From Segetibacter sp. (GTDB lineage: Bacteria; Bacteroidota; Bacteroidia; Chitinophagales; Chitinophagaceae), in the NCBI GenBank assembly GCA_028288485.1, contig JAQBNO010000124.1:1-64000 (forward strand): a stretch of DNA of 64,000 bases. The letters run 5' to 3'. Shown here piece after piece: positions 18,095 to 27,522 of this stretch; position 1 is the first letter of the stretch; every line of letters starts with the position of its first letter. The notes below the pieces were generated by a model. That model made no database searches and had not been told where the DNA came from. It saw only the letters and a list, made by a program, of their open reading frames with translations. The translations under genes and the position numbers were made by a program.

Positions 18095-18228
18095 ATGGAG
18101 ATATATTTTCGGTTAAGGATAAACATGGTTTAAATTACTAATTAAACGCTAGTTATGCAAATAACTTTATATATATCCTTCTTATTGGTATAAATGGAAC
18201 AATACTTATATAACCGGTTCCAATGCCA

Positions 18229-19275
18229 TTATTCGCATCTTCCCCTGATACCATCATCAATAATAGATTTAATATCAATGTACAGGTTCCGTGGTTGATC
18301 GGCCTGCAGTTCCTTTGTGAGTATTACACAAGCATATCCCCTGCAGATGTCAATCATAGGCCATGTTCCCTGGAGAGAGGGAACGGTAACTGCTGTTGTT
18401 TTACCTTGTGAATTTGTTTCGAGGATCCATTCTCCATGCCCATAATTTAGTCCTTCAACTGTTTTAGGTGCATACTTCATTTTACTCGCTTCTGCGGTTA
18501 AAGTATGTAGCGTTTCAACTGAACTTTCGGTTAATACGGGTTTATTATTAAAAGTTCCCTTGTTCAGCAGCATTGAAAGAAAATTAGCCAAATCCGCAGC
18601 GCTGGAACGGGCGCCGATGGCAGGATTAACAGCGTCGTTATAATCTTCGCTCGAGAAGGTCGTGTTCTTCATTCCTGTCAATCTTATAATTCTGTCTTGC
18701 ATCAGCCGGTCAAACGTTCTTTTAGAAACCACTTCCATCACTCTTCCAACAATACTGAACCCGATATTGCTGTACCGAAACTCTTCCCCGGCATTGGTTT
18801 GAATATCTCTTCTCGACGCAAATTCGTTCACTTCCTCTTCAAGGGTTTTGAATTTGTTCTTTTGTAAAAGCTTCGTCACCCCTTGTTCAGACTGAATCCC
18901 CGTAAAGTGAGTTAAACAGTGCCGGATAGTGATAAAGCTTTTAAAATGTTTGGTGAAAATGGGCAGGTAAGTACTAACCTTATCGTCTAGTGATAGCTTT
19001 CCTTCCTGGATAAAGGTCATTAACAATGCGGCGGTAAGCCACTGACTACTTGCACCGATTGGTCTTTGCGTTTTAATATTAAAACTGCCCATTTCTTTTT
19101 TGTACAGCACCTTCCCGTCTTTGAACAAGACAAAAGCCACATCCTTTCCAAGCCTTTCCCTTGATTGGATCAATTTTATTGAGAGCGCAGTTGTATCAAA
19201 TTGTGCATTCGCTGAGCTAAACGTTGCTATTAACAATACCGAAATAGCCGTATTTAAAAAACTTTTCGATGCCAT
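18229..19275 (-). CDS. Class C beta-lactamase-like (S12) protein lacking the SxxK residues
   Basis: 348 aa with signal peptide (to about residue 24). The fold is that of S12 serine hydrolases: TQRPIGASSQWLTAALLMTF, EGKLSLDDKVSTYLPIF, CLTHFTGIQS, the YxN motif (Tyr168-Ser-Asn170) and YGHGEWI (278-284) in place of the KTG/HxG strand. In active members the first motif reads (A/S)SASKWLTAA with catalytic Ser and Lys. Here those positions are Ala75 and Gln78 (GASSQW), so the nucleophile and base are both lost while everything else is kept. It is probably a binding protein or regulator in the periplasm, not a hydrolase (inference). Confidence 0.82.
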   Translation of the reverse strand: MASKSFLNTAISVLLIATFSSANAQFDTTALSIKLIQSRERLGKDVAFVLFKDGKVLYKKEMGSFNIKTQRPIGASSQWLTAALLMTFIQEGKLSLDDKVSTYLPIFTKHFKSFITIRHCLTHFTGIQSEQGVTKLLQKNKFKTLEEEVNEFASRRDIQTNAGEEFRYSNIGFSIVGRVMEVVSKRTFDRLMQDRIIRLTGMKNTTFSSEDYNDAVNPAIGARSSAADLANFLSMLLNKGTFNNKPVLTESSVETLHTLTAEASKMKYAPKTVEGLNYGHGEWILETNSQGKTTAVTVPSLQGTWPMIDICRGYACVILTKELQADQPRNLYIDIKSIIDDGIRGRCE

Positions 19276-19444
19276 AAATCCTGTTTGATCTTCAATTTAT
19301 TTTATTAGTGCAATATGTACTGATAAATATAGCGAAATAAACCGCGGGAGCTTACCGGGCTAAATTTTACTTCACATAATTAATGATAACTAAAGAAGGT
19401 GAATGGTTGGCTATGCCATGAATAGTTTCATCACTTAGAACGAT

Positions 19445-20485
19445 CTAAAAATGAATAAAGTTAAAAACGAGCTTCCCTTTAGAATTGTACTCGATAGAAG
19501 GCGCAGGAAACTTAAACGCATTTAAGAAGCCGAATGCGATCTTTACAAGCTTGCTTTTGGTTTTGATCTTGCTAAAATCGATATCGGGAGAAATGTAGAA
19601 TTGCCGGTATCGTTGAATGTCTCTCCTGTCGAAAGTTATATTTCCGAGATCATCTTTTCCTACATTGCTTTCGCCGCCAAACATCCCGTCAGCGCCATAT
19701 CCAACTGCGACTCCAAGCCAGGAAGGCAGGTTGCTGTTTGGAAGGAAAGATTTGAGATTTGCGCTTAGCCAATAGGTTTGGCCATTGTAGTCTTTGATCA
19801 TTCTTTCACCAAGGCTTTTGCCGTACAAATCGTTGGCACGCCTGTTTAAATCAGTCGCACCATAATTCTTTTTATGAAACGAAAACTTAAACCGCACCCT
19901 TTGATCGTTCCACGCCAGTTCCTGGCCTACTAGTAAACCGCTCCCAAATACATTTGCTCCGAAGTCTCCCCAACTCCAGCCCCAACCGACACTAAATGCA
20001 TCGAGTGTTTCAATAATGGTTTGGTAAGCAACTCCACTTAAACCGCCAATCAAAATCCGTTTATTTCGGCTTACTCCAGCCCAGCGCCACATTTCCATGC
20101 TGGCGTAACTTTCAATGTAGGCACTGTATGCATGTCCAACTTTATCAACCTGTTTCCATTCGTAGTTGTCGTCGAAAAAATGAAAATGAGTTTGCGGGTA
20201 ATGGCTGTACCATGCAGCATACAACCCAACCATGGCCCCGCCATAACCCATAATGTTCCCGGTCGCAACCATCTTGACTCTGGTTTTATTCGACCAATTT
20301 TGTGTCTTTTCTACTCCGTTGATTCCCGGTGAATCAATTCTTAAAGTCGCAATGCTGTTTTTCGAAGCAAACGATACTTTATTTAAAAGCACCGAATCCT
20401 GGGGAAATGCATAAAAGGGAAGGATTGAAACTACGAAAAAACAAAGTCCTGATTGCCATCCTTTTACTACAAACCTGTCCTTCAT
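19445..20485 (-). CDS. DUF2279 family outer-envelope protein
   Basis: 346 aa with an N-terminal hydrophobic segment (LCFFVVSILPFYAFPQ) acting as a signal peptide. The core matches DUF2279: GYGGAMVGLYAAWYSHYPQT, HFFDDNYEWKQVDKVGHAYS, WGWSWGDFGANVFGSGLLVG and a C-terminal LGVAVGYGADGMFGG with predicted beta strands. Family members are predicted membrane or periplasmic proteins of unknown function, widespread in Bacteroidetes. The conserved KVGHA and GD(F/M)xAN motifs lie on amphipathic segments. It is a single gene with no informative neighbours. Confidence 0.8.
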   Translation of the reverse strand: MKDRFVVKGWQSGLCFFVVSILPFYAFPQDSVLLNKVSFASKNSIATLRIDSPGINGVEKTQNWSNKTRVKMVATGNIMGYGGAMVGLYAAWYSHYPQTHFHFFDDNYEWKQVDKVGHAYSAYIESYASMEMWRWAGVSRNKRILIGGLSGVAYQTIIETLDAFSVGWGWSWGDFGANVFGSGLLVGQELAWNDQRVRFKFSFHKKNYGATDLNRRANDLYGKSLGERMIKDYNGQTYWLSANLKSFLPNSNLPSWLGVAVGYGADGMFGGESNVGKDDLGNITFDRRDIQRYRQFYISPDIDFSKIKTKSKLVKIAFGFLNAFKFPAPSIEYNSKGKLVFNFIHF

Positions 20486-20690
20486 TTGTCAAACGTACGG
20501 GATAAAAATATATAAGGTTGTATTTTTGAACGCTTTAATCATTAAATATTCTTAAACTTGCCTCGCAATTTGATGACAGACCACTGATAACAGGCCATAA
20601 ACGAAAACAGGAATGCTGGTAACAAGTAACAGGTAACTGGCAACGCTGTAAGCAGCAACCTGTAACTTCCTCCATCACTGTGTTGCCCTT

Positions 20691-20722
20691 GAACGGTTCC
20701 GATAACTTCGAAGCAACGACGA
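20691..20722 (+). repeat. Second copy of the GAACSGTTCCGAT repeat
   Basis: GAACGGTTCCGAT then AACTTCGAAGCAACGACGA, aligned to 2991-3022. It lies in the leader of the phosphohexomutase gene. The adjoining DNA (20605-20672) is rich in GGTAAC/GTTACC-like short inverted words. No gene is seen in 20486-20784. Confidence 0.45.
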
Positions 20723-20784
20723 TCAAATGGGGTTTCGAATGTTGGTATCATAATTATGTATTTCAAACTAAAAGCTTAAAACAT

Positions 20785-22512
20785 ATGGATGCTGCAATTT
20801 TAGAAAAAGTAAATGTATGGTTGAATGGAAATTATGACCAGGCAACCAAAGATGAAATCAAACGTTTGCAGGAATCGTCAGCAGATGATGTTGCCGAGGC
20901 CTTTTACCGTAGTCTTGAATTTGGTACAGGTGGATTAAGAGGTATCATGGGGGTTGGAACCAACCGCATCAATAAATATACAATCGGTATGGCAACGCAG
21001 GGCTTTGCCAACTACTTGAAAAAGGTATATGGAAACGCTGAAATTAAAGTAGCTATTGCGCACGATTGCCGCAATAACAGTCGCTTCTTTGCCGAAACTA
21101 CCGCAAACGTTTTTGCAGCAAACGGAATAAAAGTTTACCTCTTCGAAGACCTGCGGCCTACTCCTGAGCTGTCTTTTACCATACGTCGTTTAGGTTGCCA
21201 GGCCGGTGTTGTTCTTACTGCCTCACACAACCCGAAAGAATATAATGGATACAAAGCGTATTGGAACGACGGTGGACAGTTAGTACCGCCGCACGATAAC
21301 AATGTAATTATAGAAGTAGACGCCATCAAAAGCGTTGATGAGGTGCTTTGGAGCGGGGGAGAAGAAAATATTTCAATCCTGGGTAAGGGAATGGATGAAG
21401 CTTTTATTGATATGGTGAAAGGTCTCAGCATCTATCCCGAGGTAATCGAAAAGCAAAAAGATCTGAAGATCGTTTATACTTCTATTCACGGTACCGGCAT
21501 TACCCTGGTTCCACAGGTATTGGAGCGCTTTGGTTTTACCAATGTTTCAGTTGTAGAAGAACAGGCAGTTGTAGATGGAAATTTCCCTACTGTTGTCTAT
21601 CCAAACCCTGAGGAGAGTGAAGCGATGAGCATGGGCGTTCAAAAAGCAAAAGAACTCGACGCCGATATTTTGCTTGGAACTGACCCTGATGCCGACCGTG
21701 TAGGTATCGCCATAAAAAACCCGAAAGGGGAGTGGGTGTTAATGAATGGTAACCAAACCGCTGTTCTTGCTTTCAACTATATGATTGAAGCCCGCAAGGC
21801 GAAGGGTATTGCAAAGCCGACCGATATGGTTATTAAAACGATTGTTACCACCAATCTTATAGATGATATAGCTGCAGCAAATGGCGTTACCTGTTACAAC
21901 GTGCTGACAGGCTTTAAATGGATTGCCGAGCTTATCACCGAAAAGCTGGGTAAAGAAGATTATATTATTGGTGGTGAAGAAAGCTACGGTTTAAGTATTG
22001 GTGATAAACTTCGCGACAAAGACGCTGTATCCGCCGTTGCTATTCTCAGCGAAATGGCAGCCTACGAAAAGAACCAGGGCCGCAGTTTATTCGAAAAACT
22101 GGTAGACCTGTATGTGCAGTACGGTTATTACAAAGAGTCACTTATTTCTATTACTAAAAAAGGTATGCGTGGAGCAGAGGAAATTGCTGAAATGATGCAA
22201 GGTTTTCGCGACAATCCGCCAACTACTATCGCAGGAACGCCTGTTACTCAATTGCTCGACTACCAGTTGCAGGTTGGTAAAAACCTGCAGTCGGGAAACG
22301 TTTGGGATATACAATTGCCAAAAAGCAATGTGTTGCAGTTTGTGCTTGAAGACGGTTCAAAGATTTCTGCAAGGCCTAGTGGAACTGAACCTAAGATTAA
22401 GTTCTATTTCAGTGTAAAAACGCCGATGGAAAGTGTCGGGAAATTTGAAGAGACAGAAAAGAAAATGGATGAAAAGATACAAGCTATCATCAGCGATTTG
22501 AAACTTAAGTAA
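20785..22512 (+). CDS. Phospho-sugar mutase (phosphoglucomutase/phosphomannomutase)
   Basis: 575 aa from ATG 20785. An in-frame start 105 nt upstream (20680) exists but would add a non-homologous tail encoded by repeat DNA. All four alpha-D-phosphohexomutase motifs are present: active-site Ser in VLTASHNPKEYNGYKAYW, metal loop DPDADRVG, sugar-specificity loop GGEESYGLSIGD and phosphate-binding RPSGTEPKIKFY. It interconverts hexose-1- and 6-phosphates, supplying nucleotide sugars for envelope glycans, and may therefore feed the polysaccharide locus. It is cytosolic. A terminator follows. Confidence 0.95.
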   Translation: MDAAILEKVNVWLNGNYDQATKDEIKRLQESSADDVAEAFYRSLEFGTGGLRGIMGVGTNRINKYTIGMATQGFANYLKKVYGNAEIKVAIAHDCRNNSRFFAETTANVFAANGIKVYLFEDLRPTPELSFTIRRLGCQAGVVLTASHNPKEYNGYKAYWNDGGQLVPPHDNNVIIEVDAIKSVDEVLWSGGEENISILGKGMDEAFIDMVKGLSIYPEVIEKQKDLKIVYTSIHGTGITLVPQVLERFGFTNVSVVEEQAVVDGNFPTVVYPNPEESEAMSMGVQKAKELDADILLGTDPDADRVGIAIKNPKGEWVLMNGNQTAVLAFNYMIEARKAKGIAKPTDMVIKTIVTTNLIDDIAAANGVTCYNVLTGFKWIAELITEKLGKEDYIIGGEESYGLSIGDKLRDKDAVSAVAILSEMAAYEKNQGRSLFEKLVDLYVQYGYYKESLISITKKGMRGAEEIAEMMQGFRDNPPTTIAGTPVTQLLDYQLQVGKNLQSGNVWDIQLPKSNVLQFVLEDGSKISARPSGTEPKIKFYFSVKTPMESVGKFEETEKKMDEKIQAIISDLKLK

Positions 22513-22532
22513 TTATCGTAGTTGATAAAAGA

Positions 22533-22562
22533 GAGGCTGCTTATAAAAGGCAGCCTTTTTCA
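22533..22562 (+). terminator. Terminator of the phosphohexomutase gene
   Basis: AGGCTGC and GCAGCCT form a 7-bp stem around a loop TTATAAAAG, followed by TTTTTC. It lies about 20 nt past the stop. Confidence 0.8.
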
Positions 22563-22604
22563 TTACTGTTGGTTGTAGTTTTTGTTACAGCCTTTAGAAT
22601 AAAC

Positions 22605-22775
22605 ATGCTACATCGTTGTGTCACTCCCTTGTACGGCAAGTATTTACTGCGCTTTTTTTACAGCCAATGTTATAACGCAAAGGGCGCAAAGAAAGACACG
22701 CGAAGTTTCGCAAAGGAAACGCCTCTTCTTTGCGTCTTCTTGGCGGTACTTTGCGTTCTTGCGTTTGAAAAACCA
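22605..22775. repeat. Dispersed repeat (minus) and GCGCAAAG-type inverted repeat
   Basis: The minus strand of 22605-22636 reads GTACAAGGGAGTGACACAAC then GATGTAG, the GTGACACAACGATG form of the dispersed family. At 22675-22775 ACGCAAAGGGCGCAAAG faces a diverged inverted copy, CTTTGCG...TACTTTGCGTTCTTGCG, forming a long imperfect palindrome. These account for most of the gap 22513-22933. The open frame that runs through them is composed of repeat DNA. Confidence 0.6.
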
Positions 22776-22933
22776 GCAATAGTTAGTTCTAAAGAGGTTG
22801 AACCGGCATTGTTACCAATTCATTTATTGTTCATGTTTATTAATTTAATCCGCCATCTTTATTGTACACACCCGAGCTCATTCTCAATTGAAAGTAGCTG
22901 CTCTCATTCTGATTAAGTAATTTTACAGCCGGA

Positions 22934-23593
22934 ATGAAAAACTACGTAGACACATACCAGTACAAAGGATTAAGAAAACGGCTCGTTGACCTGCTAAGGA
23001 CCAAGGGCATTACTGATGAGAATGTGCTTACTGCCATTAACAATATTCCACGACATTTCTTTCTTGATTCCGCTTTTGACAAAATTGCTTACGAAGACCG
23101 CGCCTTTCCAATTGCCGAAGGGCAAACCATTTCTCAACCTTATACCGTTGCGTACCAAACCCAGTTGTTAGAAATAAAACCTTACGACAAAGTTTTGGAG
23201 ATTGGAACAGGAAGCGTTTACCAGGCGTCAGTTTTAGCCGAAATGGGAGCAAAGGTGTTCACGATCGAAAGGCAAAAGAAGTTATACGAGCTGAATAAGG
23301 GCTTCATTTTTAAAGCAAAGTACCCCAACATCAAATTCTTCTACGGCGACGGTTTCGAGGGCCTGCCCACCTATGCACCATTTGATAAGGTAATTATCAC
23401 GGCAGCCGCCCCATATGTTCCCCCGAAACTGGTAGCGCAACTAAAAACAGGCGGACTCATGGTAATACCGGTCGATCTTGGACCTTTCCAGCAAATGCTG
23501 CGACTAACTAAACTGGCAGACGGGAGTTACAGTGAAGAAAGGTTCGATAATTTTTCCTTCGTTCCTATGCTCGAAGGCAAGAGTGGAAATTAG
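22934..23593 (+). CDS. pcm: Protein-L-isoaspartate O-methyltransferase
   Basis: 219 aa, the normal length. It methylates L-isoaspartyl residues in damaged proteins using S-adenosylmethionine. Family features are AINNIPRHFFLDSAF, YEDRAFPIAEGQTISQPY (the substrate-binding loop) and SAM motif I VLEIGTGSVYQASVLAEMGA. Motif I normally reads GTGSGYQ; here Val95 replaces the second glycine. Post-I acidic TIERQ and motif II FDKVIITAAAPYVP are intact. The protein lacks a signal peptide, so it acts in the cytosol. The gene converges with map. Confidence 0.93.
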   Translation: MKNYVDTYQYKGLRKRLVDLLRTKGITDENVLTAINNIPRHFFLDSAFDKIAYEDRAFPIAEGQTISQPYTVAYQTQLLEIKPYDKVLEIGTGSVYQASVLAEMGAKVFTIERQKKLYELNKGFIFKAKYPNIKFFYGDGFEGLPTYAPFDKVIITAAAPYVPPKLVAQLKTGGLMVIPVDLGPFQQMLRLTKLADGSYSEERFDNFSFVPMLEGKSGN

Positions 23594-23656
23594 GAAGAGT
23601 ATAGAAAGCCCGTATTTTAAACAGCATTTGATCTTACAGTTAATCGAACCAAACTT

Positions 23657-24421
23657 TTAGTTCCAGATTTGATTTGCCTCTGTCAAAATAATCGGTTCAG
23701 AATCTGTTACCATAATTGTATGTTCGTGCTGTGCTACAAATCCACCATTTTGGCCTGCTAAAGTCCAGCCGTCGCTTATTTCTATTGCATTAGTCGATTT
23801 TGTAGAAATAAAAGTTTCTACTGCAACGATTGAATTTTTTCGAAAACGTTTTACGTTTGATTTGTCGTAGTAACAAGCTATGTCGTATGGCTCTTCGTGC
23901 AGGCTTCTTCCTACACCGTGCCCGGTTAAATTCCTGATAACCCGGTACCCTGATTTTTTGGCTTCCATTTCAATAAACCGGCCGATGTCTGCAATTTTTA
24001 CTCCGCCTTTTATTTGCCTAATGGCGTTAAATAAGATGCTTTTTGAAGCCTTAACTAAGACGTTGTGGTTATTTATGTCTTCGCCTAATACAAATGATCC
24101 TCCATTGTCTGACCAGAAGCCTTCCAGTTCTGCTGAAACATCTATGTTTACCAGGTCACCTTCTTGTAGAATTTTATTTTCAGAAGGAATACCGTGCGCT
24201 ACTTCGTTATTAGTGCTTATACAGGTCCAGCCCGGGAAGTTATAGCTAAGTTTTGGCGCAGAGTTAGCACCAAAATTCTTCAGAATACTTCCGCCAAAAT
24301 CGTCTAATGCTTTTGCAGTCATACCGGGTCTCGCATATTCCCGCATTTCTTTTAGTGTTATTGCAACCGCTTCACTTATTTTTTTTATCCCGGCAAGTTC
24401 TGCATGTGTTGTGATTGGCAT
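23657..24421 (-). CDS. map: Methionine aminopeptidase, type I
   Basis: 254 aa, the standard single-domain type I length. It removes the initiator methionine from new proteins. The five metal ligands are visible: Asp in NIDVSAELEGF and WSDNGGSF, His in LTGHGVGRSLHEEP, Glu in VAVETF and Glu in QHEHTIMV. TNNEVAHGIP is the usual substrate-pocket motif. Bacteroidetes also carry a map gene near the ribosomal-protein operon, so this stand-alone copy is probably a second one (inference). It is oriented away from the second TonB receptor terminator. Confidence 0.93.
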   Translation of the reverse strand: MPITTHAELAGIKKISEAVAITLKEMREYARPGMTAKALDDFGGSILKNFGANSAPKLSYNFPGWTCISTNNEVAHGIPSENKILQEGDLVNIDVSAELEGFWSDNGGSFVLGEDINNHNVLVKASKSILFNAIRQIKGGVKIADIGRFIEMEAKKSGYRVIRNLTGHGVGRSLHEEPYDIACYYDKSNVKRFRKNSIVAVETFISTKSTNAIEISDGWTLAGQNGGFVAQHEHTIMVTDSEPIILTEANQIWN

Positions 24422-24552
24422 TCTTCGTTGTTTAAAAATTAGCAGGATGCGTAAACCCTTCTAAAGTAAAATAATTAAATTATTTGAACAGTTATAAAGA
24501 AACTGTTCGGTGACATGTTGCAGGCAGACAAGACGATGAATAAATGTGTGGG

Positions 24553-24590
24553 GTACAAGTAGCCGCACGGCCGCTGGGGACGATGTTTAC
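24553..24590 (+). repeat. Very diverged dispersed repeat
   Basis: GTACAAGTAGCCGCACGG, then GGGGACGATGTTTA. It retains only the ends of the family (GTACAAG and ACGATGTTTA). It lies between map and the TonB receptor terminator. Confidence 0.3.
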
Positions 24591-24648
24591 AAAAGGGTGA
24601 ATGTTTGTCGAACATTAAAAAAACTAAAATTAATATGAGCCGAAATGT

Positions 24649-24683
24649 AAAAAGGCCGCTTGTTAGAATAAGCGACCTTTTCC
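24649..24683 (-). terminator. Terminator of the second TonB receptor
   Basis: AAAAGGCCGCTT and AAGCGACCTTTT form a stem with one mismatch around a loop GTTAGAAT. On the minus strand it is followed by TTTTACATTT. It lies 25 nt past the stop of the receptor gene. Confidence 0.65.
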
Positions 24684-24707
24684 ATATCGAAATATGCTTT
24701 TTGATAG

Positions 24708-27401
24708 TTATTGTGGTATCATATCGTTTCCACCGCCCTGGTCAGCTTTGTTATTTTTTCTTTTCAACAGGTTGAGGTCAAACTTGCCAAAACGGTAGGC
24801 AAAGTTAACTCTCAAAACCTGCGGGTCTCTTCTGCGCACTGACGTTTGCACCAAAAAAGGTGACTCGGAATAAGTGCTGTATAATTGGGTTCTTAAGAAG
24901 TCGTTCATGCTTAACGTAAGGGCTGCGCTGTTTCCACCTTTCCAGGTCCAGTCTTTACGGATTGCGATATCAAATGAATAACGTGGGTTGATGTATCCTT
25001 GTGCGGTAGCTACCGGGCCGCCGCCAAATCCGCCGCCACCGCCTCCGCCGCCACGTCCACCGCCGCCACCGCCTGCCTGTGGTAATACGGTTCTTGCGTA
25101 ATAGTCTCCCGACAATTGCAAAGCAAGGGTTTTCATAATCTTTACACTGTTATTCATTTTTACAAACCAGCTTGTTCTTTTATTAGAGATATTCTCAAGC
25201 TTAGGATCATTTACGTTTATTCTCGAGTTGAACAGGTTGAAGTTTAAAGTCATATCCCACCATTTGGTTACGGGCATCCTGTTGGTTAGTTCAATCCCAA
25301 AAGTGAAACTATTGTTTGCATTGATGAAAGTGTTGTACAAAACGCTGTCGCTGCTAGAGTAGTGATGGGCGGTATCAGGATTAACATCGTAATATTGATA
25401 CCTGGTTATGAGGTTTGTATTATGCTTAAAAAAAGTGCTTGCCAAAAAGTTCGCGCCCCTTTTATAGTTATTATTATAGGAAATTTCAAAAGAGTTTGTA
25501 AACTCAGGCTTTAAAGCCGGGTTACCAACGCTCAGGTTATACGGATCGGAGTAATCGGGGAACGGAATTAACTGGAAGAAATTTGGGCGGTTAATTCTGC
25601 GGGAATAGTTCAACTGAAGATCTTCTTTGTCGGACAATTTATACGTAACAAAAGCACTTGGGAAGAGTGACAGCGGGAAGTTTACGTTAAAAGAGGCAAG
25701 AGAATCGTCGCCGTTTTCATTTTTTCCAATAGTAGATCCGTTATAGTTTGAACTTTCTGTTCTTAAACCAAGCTGGTAATTCCATTTCTCTAATTTTAAG
25801 CTATATGTTCCATAGGCAGCATACACTTTGTCTGAAAACCTGTAACTGCTGCTTATACCTTGTGAAAGCTCGTATTTTCTGCTTGAATCGCTAAAAAAGA
25901 ACTGATTATTAACGCTTTCGTTATTGCGGATGGTAGCCCTAACTCCCAATTCGAGCTTCTGGTTTTCTGCTATTGGATTTTCGTAATCGGATTGAATGGT
26001 CCAGTTCTTTGTTTTTCCCTCACCAAGAGATTGTTGTAATACAGGCGACCGTTTGAATATATAAGGAGGCAGATATGTTTGGGTGTTTATGAAGTTTAGG
26101 TTTTCGTTTTTGCTATAGTTGTAATTGGCGTCAGCAGTAAGTTCATGGCCGGTTTTTGCAAAATTGTGCTTGAAGCTAAATTGCGAACCTAAATTCTTGA
26201 AGTTTCCTTCGCTGTTCTGCCGAACGAGGTTATAACTTGGATCCTGAATTAGAAAAGAGTCGACCCGTTGAAAGTCCTGGTTTTTGAAATTACCACGGTT
26301 GTAGTTTCCGCTTAAAGTAACTGTGTTTCTATTGTCGATCAGGTAGTCAAAACCTCCGCGTATGAAAGCAAAATAACCGTCATTAATCGGGTTCCCGGTT
26401 TGGTAAACCCGGCTGGCTGCTACACCCTTATCAAGATTAGTACGGTCGTTTGTCGAGTTAGATTTGGATTTACGTTGGTTGTAAACCCCGCTTGCAAAAA
26501 AGTTGATCTTATTGGCCCTTAAATTTAAGTCCCCTCCAATATTCACTTTCCCGCGAGAATCGATACCTGTACGAATTCCTCCATTGTAACCGGTTCTTTT
26601 GTTTTTCTTGAGAACGATATTCAAAATACCGGCGTTGCCGCCAGAAGCGTCAAACTTTGCTGAAGGGTTGGTGATCAATTCTACACGGTCGATTATGTCA
26701 GCCGGTATTTGATCCATAGTCATGGTAGTAGGACGGCCATCTATAAATAGTTGCGGTGTTGCATTTCTCATGGTAACATTACCGTCGATATCAACACTTA
26801 AGGAAGGAATGCTTTTCATTACTTCTGTAGCCGTTTGTCCCGAACTGGTTAAGTTTTTGTCAACATTAAATATCTTCCTGTCAACCCCCATTTCAAACAT
26901 TGCCCTTGTTGAAGTAACGGTAACATTTCCCAGGTTTGCAGCGTCCTGTTCCATTTTGATGTTGCCAAGATCCTTGTCGATCATGTTCATCATTTGATTA
27001 CCGCCACCGTCACCCTGGCCGCCACCCATCTTTATTCCGAAAGAAACTTTTTGTTCAATTGCTTTATAACCAATAGCGGAAAGTCTTAGGGTGAAGTTTC
27101 CCATTACCGGTAAATTGTCAAGGCTAAATTCTCCCTTGGCAGTGGTAATAGCGGCTTTTAAAGTAACAGGTCCTTGTTTGGCTGACGAGTCGGGCCTGCC
27201 CGGCCTGTTTCCAAGTAATTGGACTGAGACTCCATCTACTCCCTTCCCCGTTTTGTTGTCAACCACTTTTCCGTACAAGTGGCCCATATTCATATTTTGC
27301 CCGGCAGCCCCTGCAGGACGTCGGGCACCTGCTCCACCAGGTGCCTGACCAAATACACCAACGGAAATAAAGAGTAGTGATGTAAGTAATAATTTATTCA
27401 T
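24708..27401 (-). CDS. TonB-dependent receptor, outer-membrane beta-barrel (OMP_b-brl_3) type
   Basis: 897 aa. Signal peptide MNKLLLTSLLFISVGVFGQ, then a carboxypeptidase-regulatory domain (GHLYGKVVDNKTGKGVDGVS, to about residue 125), a plug with MKSIPSLSVDIDGNVTMRNA and LFIDGRPTTMTMDQIPADII, and a large barrel (NYSRRINRPNFFQLIPFPDY, SVGNPALKPEFTNSFEISYN). There is no SusD partner. This subclass is common in Bacteroidetes and its ligands are mostly unknown. Unusually Gly-rich runs occur at the N-terminus (GGAGARRPAGAAGQ), after the regulatory domain (GGGQGDGGGN), in a barrel loop encoded at 25018-25077, and near the C-terminus. Confidence 0.9.
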   Translation of the reverse strand: MNKLLLTSLLFISVGVFGQAPGGAGARRPAGAAGQNMNMGHLYGKVVDNKTGKGVDGVSVQLLGNRPGRPDSSAKQGPVTLKAAITTAKGEFSLDNLPVMGNFTLRLSAIGYKAIEQKVSFGIKMGGGQGDGGGNQMMNMIDKDLGNIKMEQDAANLGNVTVTSTRAMFEMGVDRKIFNVDKNLTSSGQTATEVMKSIPSLSVDIDGNVTMRNATPQLFIDGRPTTMTMDQIPADIIDRVELITNPSAKFDASGGNAGILNIVLKKNKRTGYNGGIRTGIDSRGKVNIGGDLNLRANKINFFASGVYNQRKSKSNSTNDRTNLDKGVAASRVYQTGNPINDGYFAFIRGGFDYLIDNRNTVTLSGNYNRGNFKNQDFQRVDSFLIQDPSYNLVRQNSEGNFKNLGSQFSFKHNFAKTGHELTADANYNYSKNENLNFINTQTYLPPYIFKRSPVLQQSLGEGKTKNWTIQSDYENPIAENQKLELGVRATIRNNESVNNQFFFSDSSRKYELSQGISSSYRFSDKVYAAYGTYSLKLEKWNYQLGLRTESSNYNGSTIGKNENGDDSLASFNVNFPLSLFPSAFVTYKLSDKEDLQLNYSRRINRPNFFQLIPFPDYSDPYNLSVGNPALKPEFTNSFEISYNNNYKRGANFLASTFFKHNTNLITRYQYYDVNPDTAHHYSSSDSVLYNTFINANNSFTFGIELTNRMPVTKWWDMTLNFNLFNSRINVNDPKLENISNKRTSWFVKMNNSVKIMKTLALQLSGDYYARTVLPQAGGGGGGRGGGGGGGGFGGGPVATAQGYINPRYSFDIAIRKDWTWKGGNSAALTLSMNDFLRTQLYSTYSESPFLVQTSVRRRDPQVLRVNFAYRFGKFDLNLLKRKNNKADQGGGNDMIPQ

Positions 27402-27522
27402 AATAATGCATTTTCACCGTTAAAGATCCTTCTCATAATTTCAGGAAAGGTTAAAAAATAGTAATAAACGGTAAAAACGTGGTTAAAATAGGTTAATCAA
27501 AATAAATGTGGCGGGCTGCTGA

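Noticed and set aside
22569-22916. 115-codon frame between phosphohexomutase and pcm
   Set aside because: It runs through two intergenic repeats (a TGCGACGCAAC-family unit and the ACGCAAAG palindrome); no protein family features.
24481-24650. Small RNA upstream of the receptor terminator
   Set aside because: Only a diverged repeat and AT-rich DNA were seen, without a clear promoter.
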